Part shown: positions 47,873-60,890 of the stretch, piece by piece | Layout: each line of letters starts with the position of its first letter | How positions within the stretch are numbered: position 1 is the stretch's first letter | DNA from: Chromobotia macracanthus | Lineage: Eukaryota > Chordata > Actinopteri > Cypriniformes > Botiidae | Direction of reading: 5' to 3' | Length of the DNA: 64,000 bases | Assembly (NCBI GenBank): GCA_036877525.1 | Contig: JAZGTH010000019.1 | Span: forward strand, 470,001-534,000 | The notes under the pieces: model-generated | Database searches by the model: none | What the model saw: only the letters and a program-made list of their open reading frames with translations | What the model was told of the DNA's origin: nothing | Program-made: the position numbers and the translations under genes

Positions 47873-50685
47873 GAACTGTTGAGTCTAATGAAGAATTCAG
47901 CTCTTTTCTCTGTCTCTCAATATCTCTCTCTTCCTCTCTCACTCTGTATAAAGATGAGTAATGTGTGCACTGCCGTGCAGCACATGAGGGAATATATTAT
48001 CCTCCTCTGCCTTTCCTGGCAATGATGAATGTCCAGGATGTGTGCAATGCAGAGTCACCCTCACACAGTATTCTGTTCTTCCTTTTCCCTTTGACACTTT
48101 TGTGTTCTCTATCTTTTTCTTTCCCTTTATTTCTGTCTTTCATGCTCTGTGTTCTCCTTGCCTATGTTTCCCACTGACTGCACAATTCCTCAGATGACAT
48201 TCCTTACACAAATGTCACAAGGTTCCTTCAATCTGTCCATTTTGGGTCAGGAAAGGTCATCCTTACAGAATGTAAAAGGGTAAAACATCAATTGAAAGCT
48301 TGTGTAATATCACCACTAAACTAGAAGCCCCTACACCGCTATTAGTCTGCCTTGCTGAGAGGCGGAGTGTTAGACAGGAGGTTCTGGCCTTGCTGATGGT
48401 CCAGTGCAATAAAGGCACTGCAACAGTGAAAGTTGTACACCAGCAAAGAGCTGCAAAATAGATGCACTCGCATTAGTGTGCTGCCTGGCACCCACTCAGA
48501 ACGCGACTGAGATTAATCACCTGTCACGAAAGGTTGTTTTTTACCTCTTTCTCTCTCTCTCTCTCTGTTTCTCTTTCCCTCTCTGTTTTCTTTTGCGGGG
48601 AGCACAATATACAGACTTGACTTTAATTCTGCTTGCCTGCCCACAAGGGCTGCAGGAATGTGCCAACTCTGCAGCAGGCCACAGTGTGTGTGAGTCACCT
48701 CTTTGCAGTTAATGAAGGCATATGCAACAGAAATCAATAATCAAAGTACAGTGAAGTGGCTTTGGCTGAATGCCAGTTACTCAGGGTCTTACATCGTCCC
48801 CCTGCTGAACTGCACTCTAGACTGAGAAGCTGGCAAAAGTGTTTTTAATGGAGATATATCACTCCCATTGAGAGACAACTGTTTGCATGTATACAGAGGA
48901 CGTACACACGTATGTCATAACATGATTTTTTATGCCATCAGATGTTTAGCAGGCTGAGATGGCCGTCTGATAAAAATGTATTATACAGTGGGCTTCAAGA
49001 TACCATATTGACAATCTGGGATTTAAAATTTTACATTTTAAAGTTTAGCAATAAAAAAATAAATACATAATGTAACAAACAAAATAGAATGATGAATGAA
49101 TAAATATGAATATTAACATTTTAAAACTCTGATCAAACTTTTTTGATTATTAATCAAATGCAAGCAAATCTGAGTCATTTACCATGTGAACAAGCATTCA
49201 GTAATATTACACCTTGCTATTTGGAATATTCTTTGAACTTGTGGAGTCCATGCCAGCTCAGGAGCATGCTGTCTTTAAAGCAAAAAGAGGACATGACAAA
49301 TAGTAACTGAAATTCTGAAATTTGTTGTACATTCTCATGTACATATTTATTTTTTAATTATATTTAATTAGAATATAATTGAACACAGTTTGTGATATTG
49401 TATGGGGTTTATTAGTTTCAGCCGAATAGGGTATATAAGCCAGTTGCAAACACACTTCATTCAGCTTTGTGCTAAAAGGACCAAGAAAGAAGCCCAGGAC
49501 CGGGCAGTAGATTTCCATGCTTTCGGAGACTCATGACAGCAAGCAGGGCCATTAGCTCTGGATCTGAGGATCTGGATCTGAACTGCACCATTGTCCCAAA
49601 TAGGGGCAGTGCGGCCAAGGCATATGTATAGGTGGAAAGACATCTGTCAAATGTCATGAAAATGTCACTGCTTCACCTGTGCTTGCTCTTTGAGGAAACT
49701 CTTTACTAAACCTTCATGGTGTTTACTAATTGTCAATGGCACAATAAACTTGTATAATCAGTAATAAACTGTATAATCAGAAAAAAAACCTGACAACAAA
49801 CTGCTAATATATGCTTCCTGTATATAGAGAGAGATTAAATAGATTCCAGTTTTGCAGCCCCTGAGCTTTCCTAAGTTGACTAGCCTTAGAGCTTTGTAGT
49901 ACACTTAATTAAGAAAACACACTGATTAATCACCATCAAAATACCTCACTTGTCTACAACCAGTCATTTCCAAATCTTTCAGGTGTCTTTGAGTCAATTT
50001 TGTCCAATAGTTTATATTGTACAACTTCTTTTAAAATCTTTTATATTTCATATTTCAATATTTATCTTTCATCATACTTCTGATAACAGCTTTTACTAAG
50101 ATACATTAATTAATATTAACGTTCAATCTGTAGTAAGTACAAATGTAACTCATTGTAACTAATTACAGAAGACATATCTGCATCTAGCTTAGCCTTCTGT
50201 GCAGGATCATTAAAAAAATTCATCCTCGCAAGTTTTTCTGCAACTTGTAAAATGCTATCAAATATTCTTCACCATTCAAAGGCTCCATGTCTCTTGTTTT
50301 ATAATCATCCTCCTACACGTACTAATCAGGGGCTTTAATCAGAAAAAGAGAGTACCACAAATAACAAATCTGCAGAAATTACGGACTTCCCTGTGCATTA
50401 GCCACATCTTGAGATGAATCTCTGTGAGGTGGGATTCATTTCAATGAAAACTTGGAAATGGTATAAAGTAGCAATCTGATTTGAGATGTACGACTGGTTT
50501 CTCCATTTGGTGATTGCTTTCTGAGACTACAGATGATTCTTTTGTCAAAAGTGTGAAGCAGCAAGTAAGCTTCTGCTACATCATTATCAGTTGAGGACAG
50601 AAAATGGGTTTGAGGTCTTTATTAGTAAATTGTAAATTGTGATTTATGAAAGTGTTTAAATGATTGTTGATTTTTCTTCCTGCAG

Positions 50686-50838
50686 ACATCCATGATGAAA
50701 ATGGGTTGAGGCCAGTCATGGTGTACATCCATGGTGGGTCCTATATGGAAGGTACGGGGAACATGATTGATGGCAGCATTCTGGCCAGCTATGGAAATGT
50801 CATAGTGGTGACCCTGAACTATAGGCTGGGAGTGCTGG
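50686..50838 (+). CDS. nlgn4x: Neuroligin 4, second constitutive coding exon
   Basis: This 153-bp exon runs from a TTCCTGCAG acceptor to a GTAAGT donor (50839), phase 1 at both ends. It encodes DIHDENGLRPVMVYIHGGSY, then MEGTGNMIDGSILASYGN and VIVVTLNYRLGVL, ending in the first base of the next glycine codon. HGGSYMEGTGN corresponds to the oxyanion-hole strand and loop of the cholinesterase fold, which in neuroligins serves neurexin-binding architecture rather than catalysis. DIHD at the start and MIDGSILASYGN match neuroligin 4 and also 3. IHDENG is closest to the 4-type IHDQN. The next exon should begin by completing the glycine and reading FLSTGDQ, but it is not in this window. Confidence 0.97.
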
Positions 50839-52054
50839 GTAAGTCATTCTTTTTTCTTATTAAATGATGGGCTGATTGATTTATTTGATTGATTTGCTTT
50901 TTTCAGAATAGTGAAATCTTGCTGACTTTCTGTTTTATGTTTAACCTCTTATACATGTAATAATCATCTATGTGTACAAACGGGGCTCATGATCTTGGAA
51001 TGGCTAAAGATGTTCTGTGGATGTAGCAGAAATTCCCAGCATTTCATAAAATGCAAAGTTCATAAAATGTAATGTGTTAAATGCTTATTGCTTATAGTGT
51101 CTATGCATTGCCCAAGGTCTGTATTCTCCAGCCCAGAAACAGCTCTTGAGATGATTGGGAATGCTAGTGGATATTTGTTATGTGATTTCTGACTTGTTGA
51201 AATATACAGAATATTAAAATATGTTTTGAGCTGTGGGATTGGATTTGATAGGAACTTTCAAATTTATGTTGGGTTACACATATGTGGGTGCTGCTGTGGA
51301 AGTGTCAGCAGAAATGTAACTTACATCATTTAAATCATACATAAAATCATACATATTCTTACTATTAGTGGCTGTTGAAAACTCTAATTGCGGTGCATTT
51401 CCTTTTCTGTTCTTTATTTAAAATATGCATGTATCATTTTATAATATAGAGATTTATTATATTTCAAGCACAGATGTCCACAGAGTGGACAAAGTTTCAT
51501 AGTGCAGCTTTAACTGTCAGCTGTTACCAAAGCTGTCAAAGAATACAGCAACTTGCTGCATTACTATAGTATGTGCAGTCACAAATGTGTGCATTTATCT
51601 GCATTAGACAACAGCTCTGAACACTGCTCATTTTCATCCTTAATCATTACATTACTTAATCATTTACATAGCCAAGCAAAATAAAATAAGCCACTAAAAA
51701 TATAACATTTTTGTTCCCTGATCATAATGTAATAATCTTTTAGAAGGCAAAGTCCAGTCTGTATTACATAAAACCTTCTATCATCTGTCACTGCAGTACA
51801 GTTACGTCTCAGTAGGATATACGCTCAGTTAAAGTTTAAGTCTGTTTGCTTGGCTAGGGTAGGTAAATATTAAAATGGCATCATAGTTGTACTCACACTC
51901 TTCCACTTCTGCTGTTCTAACCATTTGTTATTGGCGACAGCAGTCTGTGAGGCTGACTATATTTAGATGTGTAAGAGCCAGGGGAAAGGTATAGACCTAC
52001 AGGAAAAACTGTGCACTCCGGGAAAAAGACAGGCGATGGTGGAAGGAAGACTTG

Positions 52055-52093
52055 TGGCGTAGAGAGAGAGTGAGAGAGAGATAGAGAGAGAGA
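52055..52093. repeat. GA-rich simple repeat
   Basis: Irregular GA units with GTGAGA and ATAGAG interruptions, in intron 3. Confidence 0.85.
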
Positions 52094-53349
52094 TGTCTTT
52101 CTTTGTTAAATGTGTTTCTGCTTCTCTGCCTGACAGATCTCAGCATGAAGGTGATGGAGATAGTCTAAAGTGTCTGGCTGTCTCCGTACTGCCTAGTCTT
52201 TATGGAGAACAGTTTGAAGCACAGTGGCAGTGAAAAGCAGTAACCTAGATGGAAAGTAAAGTGTGACTGGGGATACATTCCAAAGGATGTGAAATTGCAG
52301 GATGGTGCCCCCTTTGTATCTCTTTCTCAAAGAATGAGAGCTCTTTTTCCACTATAACAGACATTTTTTACACCTCTGAGGTATGTTGCACACACAGGCT
52401 TCTGTCTAGTTGGCTGAAGCCCAGTCAACCACCAGTGAAACAGATTTTCTTCTCAGCTGTTTTTAGACCGTGTGTTGCAAAGGCTTCATCCCGCTTTAAG
52501 ACACATGCTAACTGATTATCGGAGGGTGAGGCGACCGTTCTGGTGTGAAGATACCATTCACATGAAGCCATACGTTTCTCTATGTAATTTGCTAGTTAAA
52601 GGGCAAAAAATCCCTTCGCAGCTGAACATATGTAGGCATATTTGAGATAGATAAAATGATAATGTGCCATGCATAACAGGGTTATTAGTGTGTTGATAGT
52701 CTGGGAAGGGTTGCTATTACATTGGTATTTATTAATAAAACACAAGAGTGTGTTATGTGCACTTATGATAGTGTTCTTATATATGGCCATAACAGCATGA
52801 TTATGAGTGTAATATTGGTATTATAATAGTTCAACAGACAACAGGAATATGTAAATAAGAAAAATCAAGGTGTGTCCCAAAAACCCTCTGTGTGGTACTA
52901 CTTACCCCATGGATTCAGGATCTGCCATTGCTGCCATTTCATTCAAATGAAACTTTACAGAAACTTTGCAGTGTGTCACATGTGGCCTGCTGATGATCCA
53001 CTGGAGGCTGTTAGAATGAACTGTGACTGGCACATGACTCTCTATTTCTCTCTCAATGTGTGCACACTGCTGATTTGCTGTATAAAACGGCAGCATGTGT
53101 ATGCTTCTGCACTTAACCCTTCATTACAGTACGCTATTGGAAATGCTTCCACAATTTGGTTAGGGTTTGTTTTCTATGCAATATCTGAGATGCAATTGTT
53201 ATGCATAGGACATCTGCAGTTTCATCTACTGATTTTGACAGGATCTGGACCTTTGTGATTACTACGAGAATGTATGGATGTATGTAATATATGGATATTG
53301 GTTTTTCATGTTGTGCATTCCATACACACATATCCATAATTCATTGAAA

Positions 53350-53408
53350 TAAACAAGATATAGGATACAGTTTAGGATATAGTTTAGGATATAGTAAGAT
53401 ACAGTTTC
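53350..53408. repeat. Short tandem repeat of TTTAGGATATAG-like units
   Basis: Four or five imperfect copies of a 12-14 bp unit (AGGATACAGTTT, AGGATATAGTTT, AGGATATAGTAAG, ATACAGTTT) follow each other. It is a minor array. Confidence 0.75.
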
Positions 53409-53895
53409 TGATATAATTACAACATGATGTGTCTGTTCTGAGCAGTCTGTGCCATCAAAACATTTTACCCAAAAATCTTAATATACCTGATTTGTTCGGC
53501 CAAAGTTTTGATTACCTGACCTCCTCAAGGATAGCTAGTCCAATTCGAATAGTGCTACAATAGTGCTTTTTCTCATTATGTGGTATTTCTGCATGTGGCA
53601 TTAAAATAAAAACTTACAATCAGATTTATGCTCTCTGTATTACTGGGCTTTGGCTACATCAATGGGAACCTCAGGTCATACACAGTACAAGGCTGTGTCT
53701 TGGTACTTTTCACTGAAGTCTATAACCATCAAACTGAACCACAGAGAGTCCTGCAGAATCAGCTTTTATCAAACAAGCCATTAAAAAAGCTCCCCAAATC
53801 ACAGTTTCAGACGTTTAACAAGCAGTAGCTTACTTTAACAGACCACACTGCAGTGGGTTGTGTGGGCTGTCCACGCAGAGCCATAATCCTATTGG

Positions 53896-54046
53896 TTTAC
53901 ATTTACATTTGGCAGATGCTTTTATCCAAAGCGACTTACAGTGCATTGAAGTTATACATTTTCTTAGTACATGTACTCCCTGGGAATCGAACCCACAACC
54001 TCTTGCGCTGCTAACGCAATGCTCTACCACTGAGCTACAGGAGAAC
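53896..54046 (-). mobile_element. tRNA-derived SINE, tRNA-Ala(AGC)-like head
   Basis: On the minus strand it starts with a tRNA-like head: TGTAGCTCAGTGGTAGAGC (A-box region), a TTGCG/CGCAA anticodon stem enclosing TTAGCAG (anticodon AGC, alanine), and GGGTTCGATTCC (B box). These are internal RNA polymerase III promoter elements. A tRNA-unrelated body with AAGTCGCTTTGGATAAAAGC and a tail ending AAATGTAAATGTAAACC follow. This is a common cyprinid SINE. It is not a functional tRNA gene because the acceptor stem does not close. Overlapping short frames here are not genes. Confidence 0.85.
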
Positions 54047-56763
54047 CACAGGGTTTCTAACTCTGTCAGTTTCTGTCTCACATCATGGTGTCCCAGCGGC
54101 CTGTGAGTGAGTCTCCACAGCAGGGCAAGGACAGCCACAGCCACAGGGAGGGAGACAGAATGGGCCTCACTCTCTCAGTCCTCTGAAATGCTTTTGGTTG
54201 AGAGGGAGAGAAACAGAGGTTTTTGGGCCAGGCGTGTCAAACACATTGTAGGTCATGATCTAGATTGGAATAAATGTCACTTTATTTGGGTCCATTTTGG
54301 TATTTGTTAAACCCAGGTGTACCAAAGGTGTACCTTGTGCAATGCATGCTTTTCTGGAGCAATAATATTAAGACAAAAATTATCTTGCAAAAATTATTAG
54401 CTTGATAACAGGCCTACTTCTCAGTCAAACTTCAGCAGCATCTAATCAGTATTAATGTGTGATATGTAATAATCTATGGAAACTTGGAAACGATTGAGAA
54501 ATGGTTTTCTAATTTTCCTTATTACCACTAATATAAACTGGGTTGCTGCTGTACTGCTCTAAGATGTAAGCTTTAACATGAAACACTAACTGAGCAGTTT
54601 TTCAACCCTGCTTTTGTTAAAAATATTAAGAATCACACTAATTTTTATAAAATCATCCTGCACAACGAGACTCCTGTATGTGTCATGTGTCTCACAACCA
54701 GTAGCTGAGCAATATTTCTGCAATAATAACTGTAACAATGTATTTGGATGTCTGTGGGCCTGTCATGTTCCTCTGCAGGGATGAAGTTGTTTGTTGTTGT
54801 CTCCTTGTTGGCTCTAATAACTTAGCTTTCTGAAGCACAAAGACAACACAGAGAGAAATAGAGAGAGGAGAGAAAATGTTAGGTAAAGGCAGACGAGGTC
54901 ATTTGAGGGCATGGAGAGGTAAATGTGTTGTTGAGAGTCTGATTAGACACATTGGACAGGATTGCGGTACTGAGAGAGTTTAGAGTAGAGATAATGTGTC
55001 AGCACTTGGCGAGGAAGGGAAGAATTCACATGGAGAAAAGGCAGCCAGAGAAGTTAAAAGGAGCAATCACATGAAAGGCAAAACAAAGTATAGATGATTG
55101 GTAATAAAACAGATCATGTGGGAGATATGGATTTGAGTCTAACTGTCTTTGTTTCCCGATGCCAATTAAGTTCTCAAAAGTGTGTAGTTTCATTTAGTTA
55201 CAAATGTAAAGTATTGTCACATTTGTAACTTAACATTAGGTATTTGTTGCAACTGGCTGCAAGGTTTTTGAGTATGTTTAATTATAATAATATTATTACT
55301 ATAATGTTAAATAGTTTTGGGGTTCATTGTGGGGTTCAGACATCTGAGACCTCATTTAAAATCTAGGATTCAAAGGTGTATTAAACCTGGAAATGCATAA
55401 ATGCATAGAGTTTCAAAACAGAAGGTTCATATATATATATTTGCTATTTGGAAATTCACCCCTGTTCAAAGAAAAACTTTCAGGATTGATCTAATTGGAA
55501 TGAGTGTTCTATTTAATACAGCATGCAGCAGACTACCCTAACATACTATGCTGGGACAGCATTACTCCACTCCTGCAATCCAGGCACCTGAGTCGGCTAT
55601 TTAAAATGCCAAAAGTGCACTTGACTGCAATGCGTGTCTGGATATATGCCAAATAATAACACTTTCCATCATTTGATGAATAACTGCCACAATGATCAGT
55701 AGTAAACATAAACTGCGTTATCACAGAGGTTTGTGAATAAGACACATTTTTAATAATCCTAATTTACATAGAAATTGTGCTTTTTTTGCAAATGCAGTGC
55801 ACAGTTAAGTTAGACCGCAGGCAATTATTTATTATTATGCAATTAAGTGCATGTTTTTAGGCTGAAATACTGCATTGTTAAAGTACTGTGTAATAAACCT
55901 GCAGATATCCATAAACAATCTTCTCCTGTTATCTGAATTTCAGATGTGCACAATCTGGCATCCTCATATCTCTGTAGGAACTTTGACCTGAAAGTGAACC
56001 TTCTTCAGCCAAATGTACTGAAACAATCTGGTCTTGTTTTCTCCATAACCCCATATGGCCTTTAAGGAGGAGACCTCAGTGTGTTGATTGGTTAATCCTA
56101 TGAAAATCATCTGAAATGCTGTGGATGACAGCTTAGCATTCAGGGATCTTATGTGCAAGGGCACAAGAGGACAGAGAGTTAATATAAACCTCTCTGATGG
56201 CTCTCTGGCTGGGTCAAGCCTTGTGTGCATTTATGCTTACCCTGCCATGCTGGGGGAGGTGCTCTTTGTTTGCTCTGTGCATATTGTGTGGCTGCTAATG
56301 TGTTTTTATACCATGTGTTTTTCTGTTGAACTGTAGAATAGCAATGGCACAGGAGGAGGGATATAATTGTATAAAGCGTACAGTTTTGAAAAAGCATGGA
56401 AACATGCCAATACATGACCTTAACACATACATGAGCAATTAATGAACACTAAGTTGTTTTATTTTGTTTTGTTTTTTTACTGGTAAAGTGCAAGAGCACT
56501 GGATATGTTGCTGCTGTTCAGCTCATTGGATCAATTTAAGCAAGTGCTTAAATTAAACAACAACAGCACAAACACAAACATTTTGTTTCATAATGCACAA
56601 TTTATAATGCAAGATCCTCCAGTGTGCTTTAATATAGGGGTTATATAATTCTCCTTTGAAACAATATGTATTGAGAAAATGACTTAACAAAATCTTTATA
56701 TAACTATGAAATAAAATACAAAAAAATACAATGTGTAATTGTTTGATATCCTTAAAAAATAGT

Positions 56764-56766
<3 letters not shown>

Positions 56767-56833
<67 letters not shown>
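56767..56833. repeat. (AT)n microsatellite
   Basis: About 33 uninterrupted AT units in intron 3, likely to vary in length and to be difficult to sequence accurately. Confidence 0.95.
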
Positions 56834-56836
<3 letters not shown>

Positions 56837-57225
56837 CATATATAATGTACTAAAGGTATTTCAATTTTAGCTATATGCTCCTTTTTGAATACATTTGTTT
56901 TCTAGCTAACTAACTGTGGAAACTTGAAAACTTTCCTGAGTTAAATGTAATGTTAGGTGACAAGTTGTTTACATCATTGGCATCTTGTGGTTAAAACCCT
57001 GATGAAGCGGACCACTGAGGACCCAGGTCAATGATAGAACAAGTCACATATGCTCAGCCTGTTATGTGAAAACTATGTAAAGTGTCTACCTACAGGTCTA
57101 CAGAAGTTCTTTAATGTTATAAAACTGACAGATAAACAGGACATGAAAGAAACTTAGGCAACAGGGTGTCAGATGTCTGTGAAAAGACAGTATACCCATT
57201 AGATCATTTTGTCAGAGTCTGTAAA

Positions 57226-57385
57226 GACATTTACATTTATTTATTTGACAGACTTTTATCCAAAGCATCTTATAGTGTATTCAAGGTATACATTTACCAG
57301 TACATGTGTTCTCTGGGGATCAAACCCATGACCTTTGAACTTTTGTGCTGCTAGCACAATGCTCTTTGCAGTTGAGCTACAGGAA
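57226..57385 (-). mobile_element. tRNA-derived SINE, diverged copy
   Basis: This has the same organisation as 53896-54046 but is older. The minus strand reads CTGTAGCTCAACTGCAAAGA, TTGTGCTAGCAGCACAA (AGC in the loop), GGGTTTGATCCCCAGAGA and a tail ending AAATGTAAATGT. Mutations in the A and B boxes probably weaken its polymerase III promoter. Confidence 0.8.
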
Positions 57386-58874
57386 AAAAGTTTGTATTAT
57401 GCATGTTTCTATCATTACCAATTACCCTAATATTTAATAGATTTCACACAGTGCACAACTTACAAACCTATGCATAAACAGGCAGAAAATGTAATGCATG
57501 GACAGCAACAGCAAAACAGGACCTAGAAACAATTTAACTAAAGGAAAAGCCATTCTGAGATTGTGACTTAGAGGTGATAAAAATTGACAGCCTTGGCAGT
57601 GGTGCTGCACTGCTCAGCAAAGTTGTAATGCTAATCCTTTGTTAATGCTAACTTTTGTAACTTTACTTTTGCCAGAGACAAAAACAAAGAAAGTCCTTCA
57701 TTCTCAAGATTTTTGAGTTTTTTTAAGGTGATATTTGCCCCCTGGAATTAATTCTAAGGGCTATTTTTTCACCTCTCTGATGAATTTTTCCCATTTCCTC
57801 ATACCATGTTAAATTATTCTGTTAAATTTTATTATTATGATTGCTACCTTTAAATGTCACTCACCATAAAAACTAGCTACAAGTAACATACACGCTTTAC
57901 ATTACACTAAAATTCTTTAATGGAATGTGTTATAAATAATTGTCCGTTCTCCATGTTGGAATATTCATTATATTATGCATTATATATTACTGTACATTAT
58001 AATGTAATTGTCATTTCAAGTTTCTGAATTATCTGGAATGTTTTTAAATTTCTAAGAGTTAATTATATTTATTTTTAAAGGGTTTTTTTCCCCTTAAAAA
58101 TGAATTATATTCATTTGTAAGGGGACTTATTATGCAAAATTCACTTTTGTATGGTGTTTGTCTGTAGTTTGTGTAAACAACCACCTTATAATTTTTACAA
58201 ATCTACCACTCCTTTTTTATAATTCCCATAAATCAGAAACAGTATCTCACATCAAGTCATTCCAGTTTACTGGCACATTTTTTCAGTCACATTGGAATAA
58301 GATCCACCCTTACATGGTGAAACCTGTGAGAACCGCTGGATTAGTTTAATTTAAAAATATTTCCAAAAAGGTAGCTGAATTCAATGAAGTTCATTGGATG
58401 GTGCATTCTCCTTCATCAGTATCCAGCTCTAGTACAACTATATAGGGCTGAACACTGATATTTACTGATATTTATAATGTCAGATATATTAACATTTCAA
58501 TGTAATTAAGAAATTACAGTGATTACTCCTCACAAGTAATACATGTTAATTCTATAATGCTTGATTTTCTGAAATGAAACACAGCTTAGAGGCTCTTCAG
58601 TTTTGTACTGTTGCTGTTGTTACATCACAATCTGTGACCATCAAATTATGTGACCGTATGACAGCAGTAGGGGCTGTTGACACCTTAATTCTAACCCCAA
58701 TCCTAACCTAACTGTTACTACAGTGCTTACTACTGTCACAGAATTGATTGGTCACTAAGTTAGGTGTAGCACTGTAGTATGTGAAGCATGAACTGTGAAG
58801 ACACAGCCCTTTTCTGGAAAGTGGGAGAAAGTCTGGAAAATGGGAGAAGCAGCTGATTTGTTTGTAAGGATACG

Positions 58875-58952
58875 ACAAAATGTTTAATGCTCTCGTCCTT
58901 TGTAAATCGCTTTGGATTAAAGTGTCTGCTAAATTAATAAATGTAAATGTAA
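58875..58952 (+). repeat. SINE tail fragment, opposite orientation
   Basis: GTAAATCGCTTTGGATTAAA followed by GTGTCTGCTAAATTAATAAA and TGTAAATGTAA is the 3' body and tail of the same SINE family, here on the plus strand and without its tRNA-like head. Confidence 0.7.
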
Positions 58953-59162
58953 TACACACGAAAACGTTTTTGCCGTCACCCATAAAGGGGCATATAGGGC
59001 ACAGTATAAATGATCTGTGGGGTATTTTGAGCTGAAACTTCACACATTCTGGGGGTACTTAAAAGACTTGAAGTACTAGAGGCACTAGAGACTTAAAGTA
59101 CATCTTGTAAACATGGAAATACTTGGTCCCCTTTAAAATGGCTTCACAGTGACTGGACAGTG

Positions 59163-59196
59163 ATTTGATTATGTAATCTGGATTACATAATCAAAT
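59163..59196. repeat. Perfect 16-bp inverted repeat, 2-nt loop
   Basis: ATTTGATTATGTAATC (59163-59178) and its exact reverse complement (59181-59196) are separated by TG. The sequence recalls the GATTACATAATC motifs at the ends of some fish miniature elements. Confidence 0.75.
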
Positions 59197-60124
59197 ACTT
59201 CTTATTAAATGACAATACATTTTAAAATACCTAACCGACTGCAGTTACTATTTTGGTACACTATTAAACTACTTTAAACTACTATTAAACTATCTTTACA
59301 TTTTTGATATGATTACTACTTTAATATCCTTTGAGCTCTATTACACTTGATTTTAAGATTAAATATACTACTTTGTGAGCTTTGTGCCTATCCATAATTC
59401 TAGAAGCTCTCCCAGAAATGCAAACATATTTAAGTCTGTGATTGATGGAAGGCTTAAAGCCGGGTTTCCATTGCAAAAAATGCTTTAAAGTTTGAGTATA
59501 CTTAAGCAAAGTATATTTTCAAGTATACTGTATGTAATAAGTACTAGTATACTTGTAAGTTTACTATTTCAATACTACTTGGAACAAAACTTGCCCAGAT
59601 TTTACTTTATAAAAGAGTGCTTTTATGTATACTTAGGTGTATTACATGTGTAGCAGTAATAAAGGTTGACACGACTAGTTTACAACTTTTCTGAGAAGAA
59701 AGTAAATTTTCGTTTTTTTAGTACAAATAGCATGAAAGGCTAGTAATTAATTAAGTATTAAAAATGTAAAATTAAAATCAATCAATTTTAAAATAAAAAT
59801 CAAAATGAAACACTTAAAAGATTAAATATTGTATTTGTTTATCTGTATGTTATGTAACCATTTACAGAGAACGAGAATGAACATGAAAATATGTTGTTAA
59901 TTACTAAAATATCAACTTAAAATCCCAGGGGATACTTTAAATAAATATTTTTGGTCAAAGATGAAAAACTTGAGGTAATAGACCAGGCTTTCCATGATGA
60001 ATATTAATAATTATATAGATAGGTACATTTTCTGAAGAAAATGTGAGTGGTGCTTGCCATAGCAAAACGGGCCAGAATGTCAACAATGTTAACATGTTTT
60101 AGCACATTGTTTTGGCTTATTCAT

Positions 60125-60620
60125 GATGTTAAGAGGTTGCTAGGGTGATCTAAATGGTTGCTAGGGTGTGGTCAGGAAGTTACCAGGGCAATACCTAAAG
60201 CCCACTGACAGCCTGAGTCAAAGAAGCCCACCCACATGTCTACAGTGTTGTAATGCTGAGATATGGCATATTCATTTTATTATATGGTACAGTCAGTACA
60301 GTACAGTACAGTACAGTAAATGATTTCTAGGGTATAGCTAGACAGTTAACAGGGTAACACCAATAGATGGATGTGTGTGAATCAAAAGAGCCAACTCCCA
60401 TGTGTCTATGGTGTTTTGGTACTGAGATATAGCTAATTCATGTTGGTTGCTAGGGCATGGCTGGCAATAATTAAAGACTACCTGGCAGTCTGCGTCAAAA
60501 GTAACTGCTTGCTAGGGCGTGGCTATGAAGTTGAACTGTCACCATTTGTTGCTGCTTACTACGCCGAGCAACATGAGCCCACCCCCAAGTCTCTACGACA
60601 TTCTGATGAGGAACTGTTAC
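60125..60620. repeat. Degenerate tandem repeat based on GTTGCTAGGG(T/C)
   Basis: Units start with GGTTGCTAGGGTG/GATTTCTAGGGTA/GGTTGCTAGGGCA/GCTTGCTAGGGCG (about 60136, 60152, 60322, 60446, 60509) and share downstream blocks such as AAGCCCACCCACATGTCTAC and GAGCCCACCCCCAAGTCTCT, and TGCTGAGATATGGCATATTC and ACTGAGATATAGCTAATTC. A TACAG microsatellite (about 60287-60318) interrupts the array. I recognise GTTGCTAGGG repeats as part of dispersed fish elements but cannot name one. Confidence 0.7.
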
Positions 60621-60654
60621 ATCACAAAATTTAACCCAATTAAGTTTTAAGTGT

Positions 60655-60890
60655 ATGTCATTTTTCTCCCACTTTTTCGTACACCCTAAAAACATCATAC
60701 ACATGATTGGTTATAAAAGTCATAGCGCACCTCTCCTCAATAACCATGCGGGATGAGTTACGTACCGAAGTTTTGTCCAGAAAAAGAAGTATGCAGGAGA
60801 ATAATAGTGATGCTTTGCTTCGCAAGAACCACTAATAAGTACGCAGGAGAGTAATAGTGATGCTTTGATTTGCAAGCACCACTTAAAATA
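60655..60890. repeat. Fish interspersed repeat with two GCAGGAGA.TAATAGTGATG units
   Basis: The motif GTA(T/C)GCAGGAGA(A/G)TAATAGTGATGCTTTG followed by a C(A/T)TCGCAAGAACCACT-like block occurs twice (about 60789-60833 and 60840-60883). The upstream part with TTTTTCTCCCACTTTTTCGT and ACACATGATTGGTTATAAAA looks like a conserved segment of the same dispersed element as the GTTGCTAGGG array. No coding potential. Confidence 0.6.

Larger units (their letters stand above)
44809..50685 (+). other. nlgn4x: Intron 2 of neuroligin 4, part after the cassette exon
   Basis: This runs from the GTATTT donor to the acceptor TTTTTCTTCCTGCAG (ending 50685). It contains an inverted-repeat element rich in GGGTTAA/TTAACCC (45915-46556), a palindromic MITE copy (47558-47872) and pyrimidine-rich stretches (about 47905-47945 and 48540-48590). 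No other frame-compatible exon was found. Confidence 0.8.

Noticed and set aside
53975..54040. A genuine tRNA-Ala gene on the minus strand
   Set aside because: A and B boxes and the anticodon loop are tRNA-like, but the acceptor stem is not complementary and a SINE body and tail follow.
53858..54144. Overlapping 82- and 104-codon frames on both strands
   Set aside because: Both are created by the SINE at 53896-54046.
60287..60318. Possible regulatory array of TACAG units
   Set aside because: It is a simple pentanucleotide microsatellite inside a degenerate repeat. Nothing links it to the gene.
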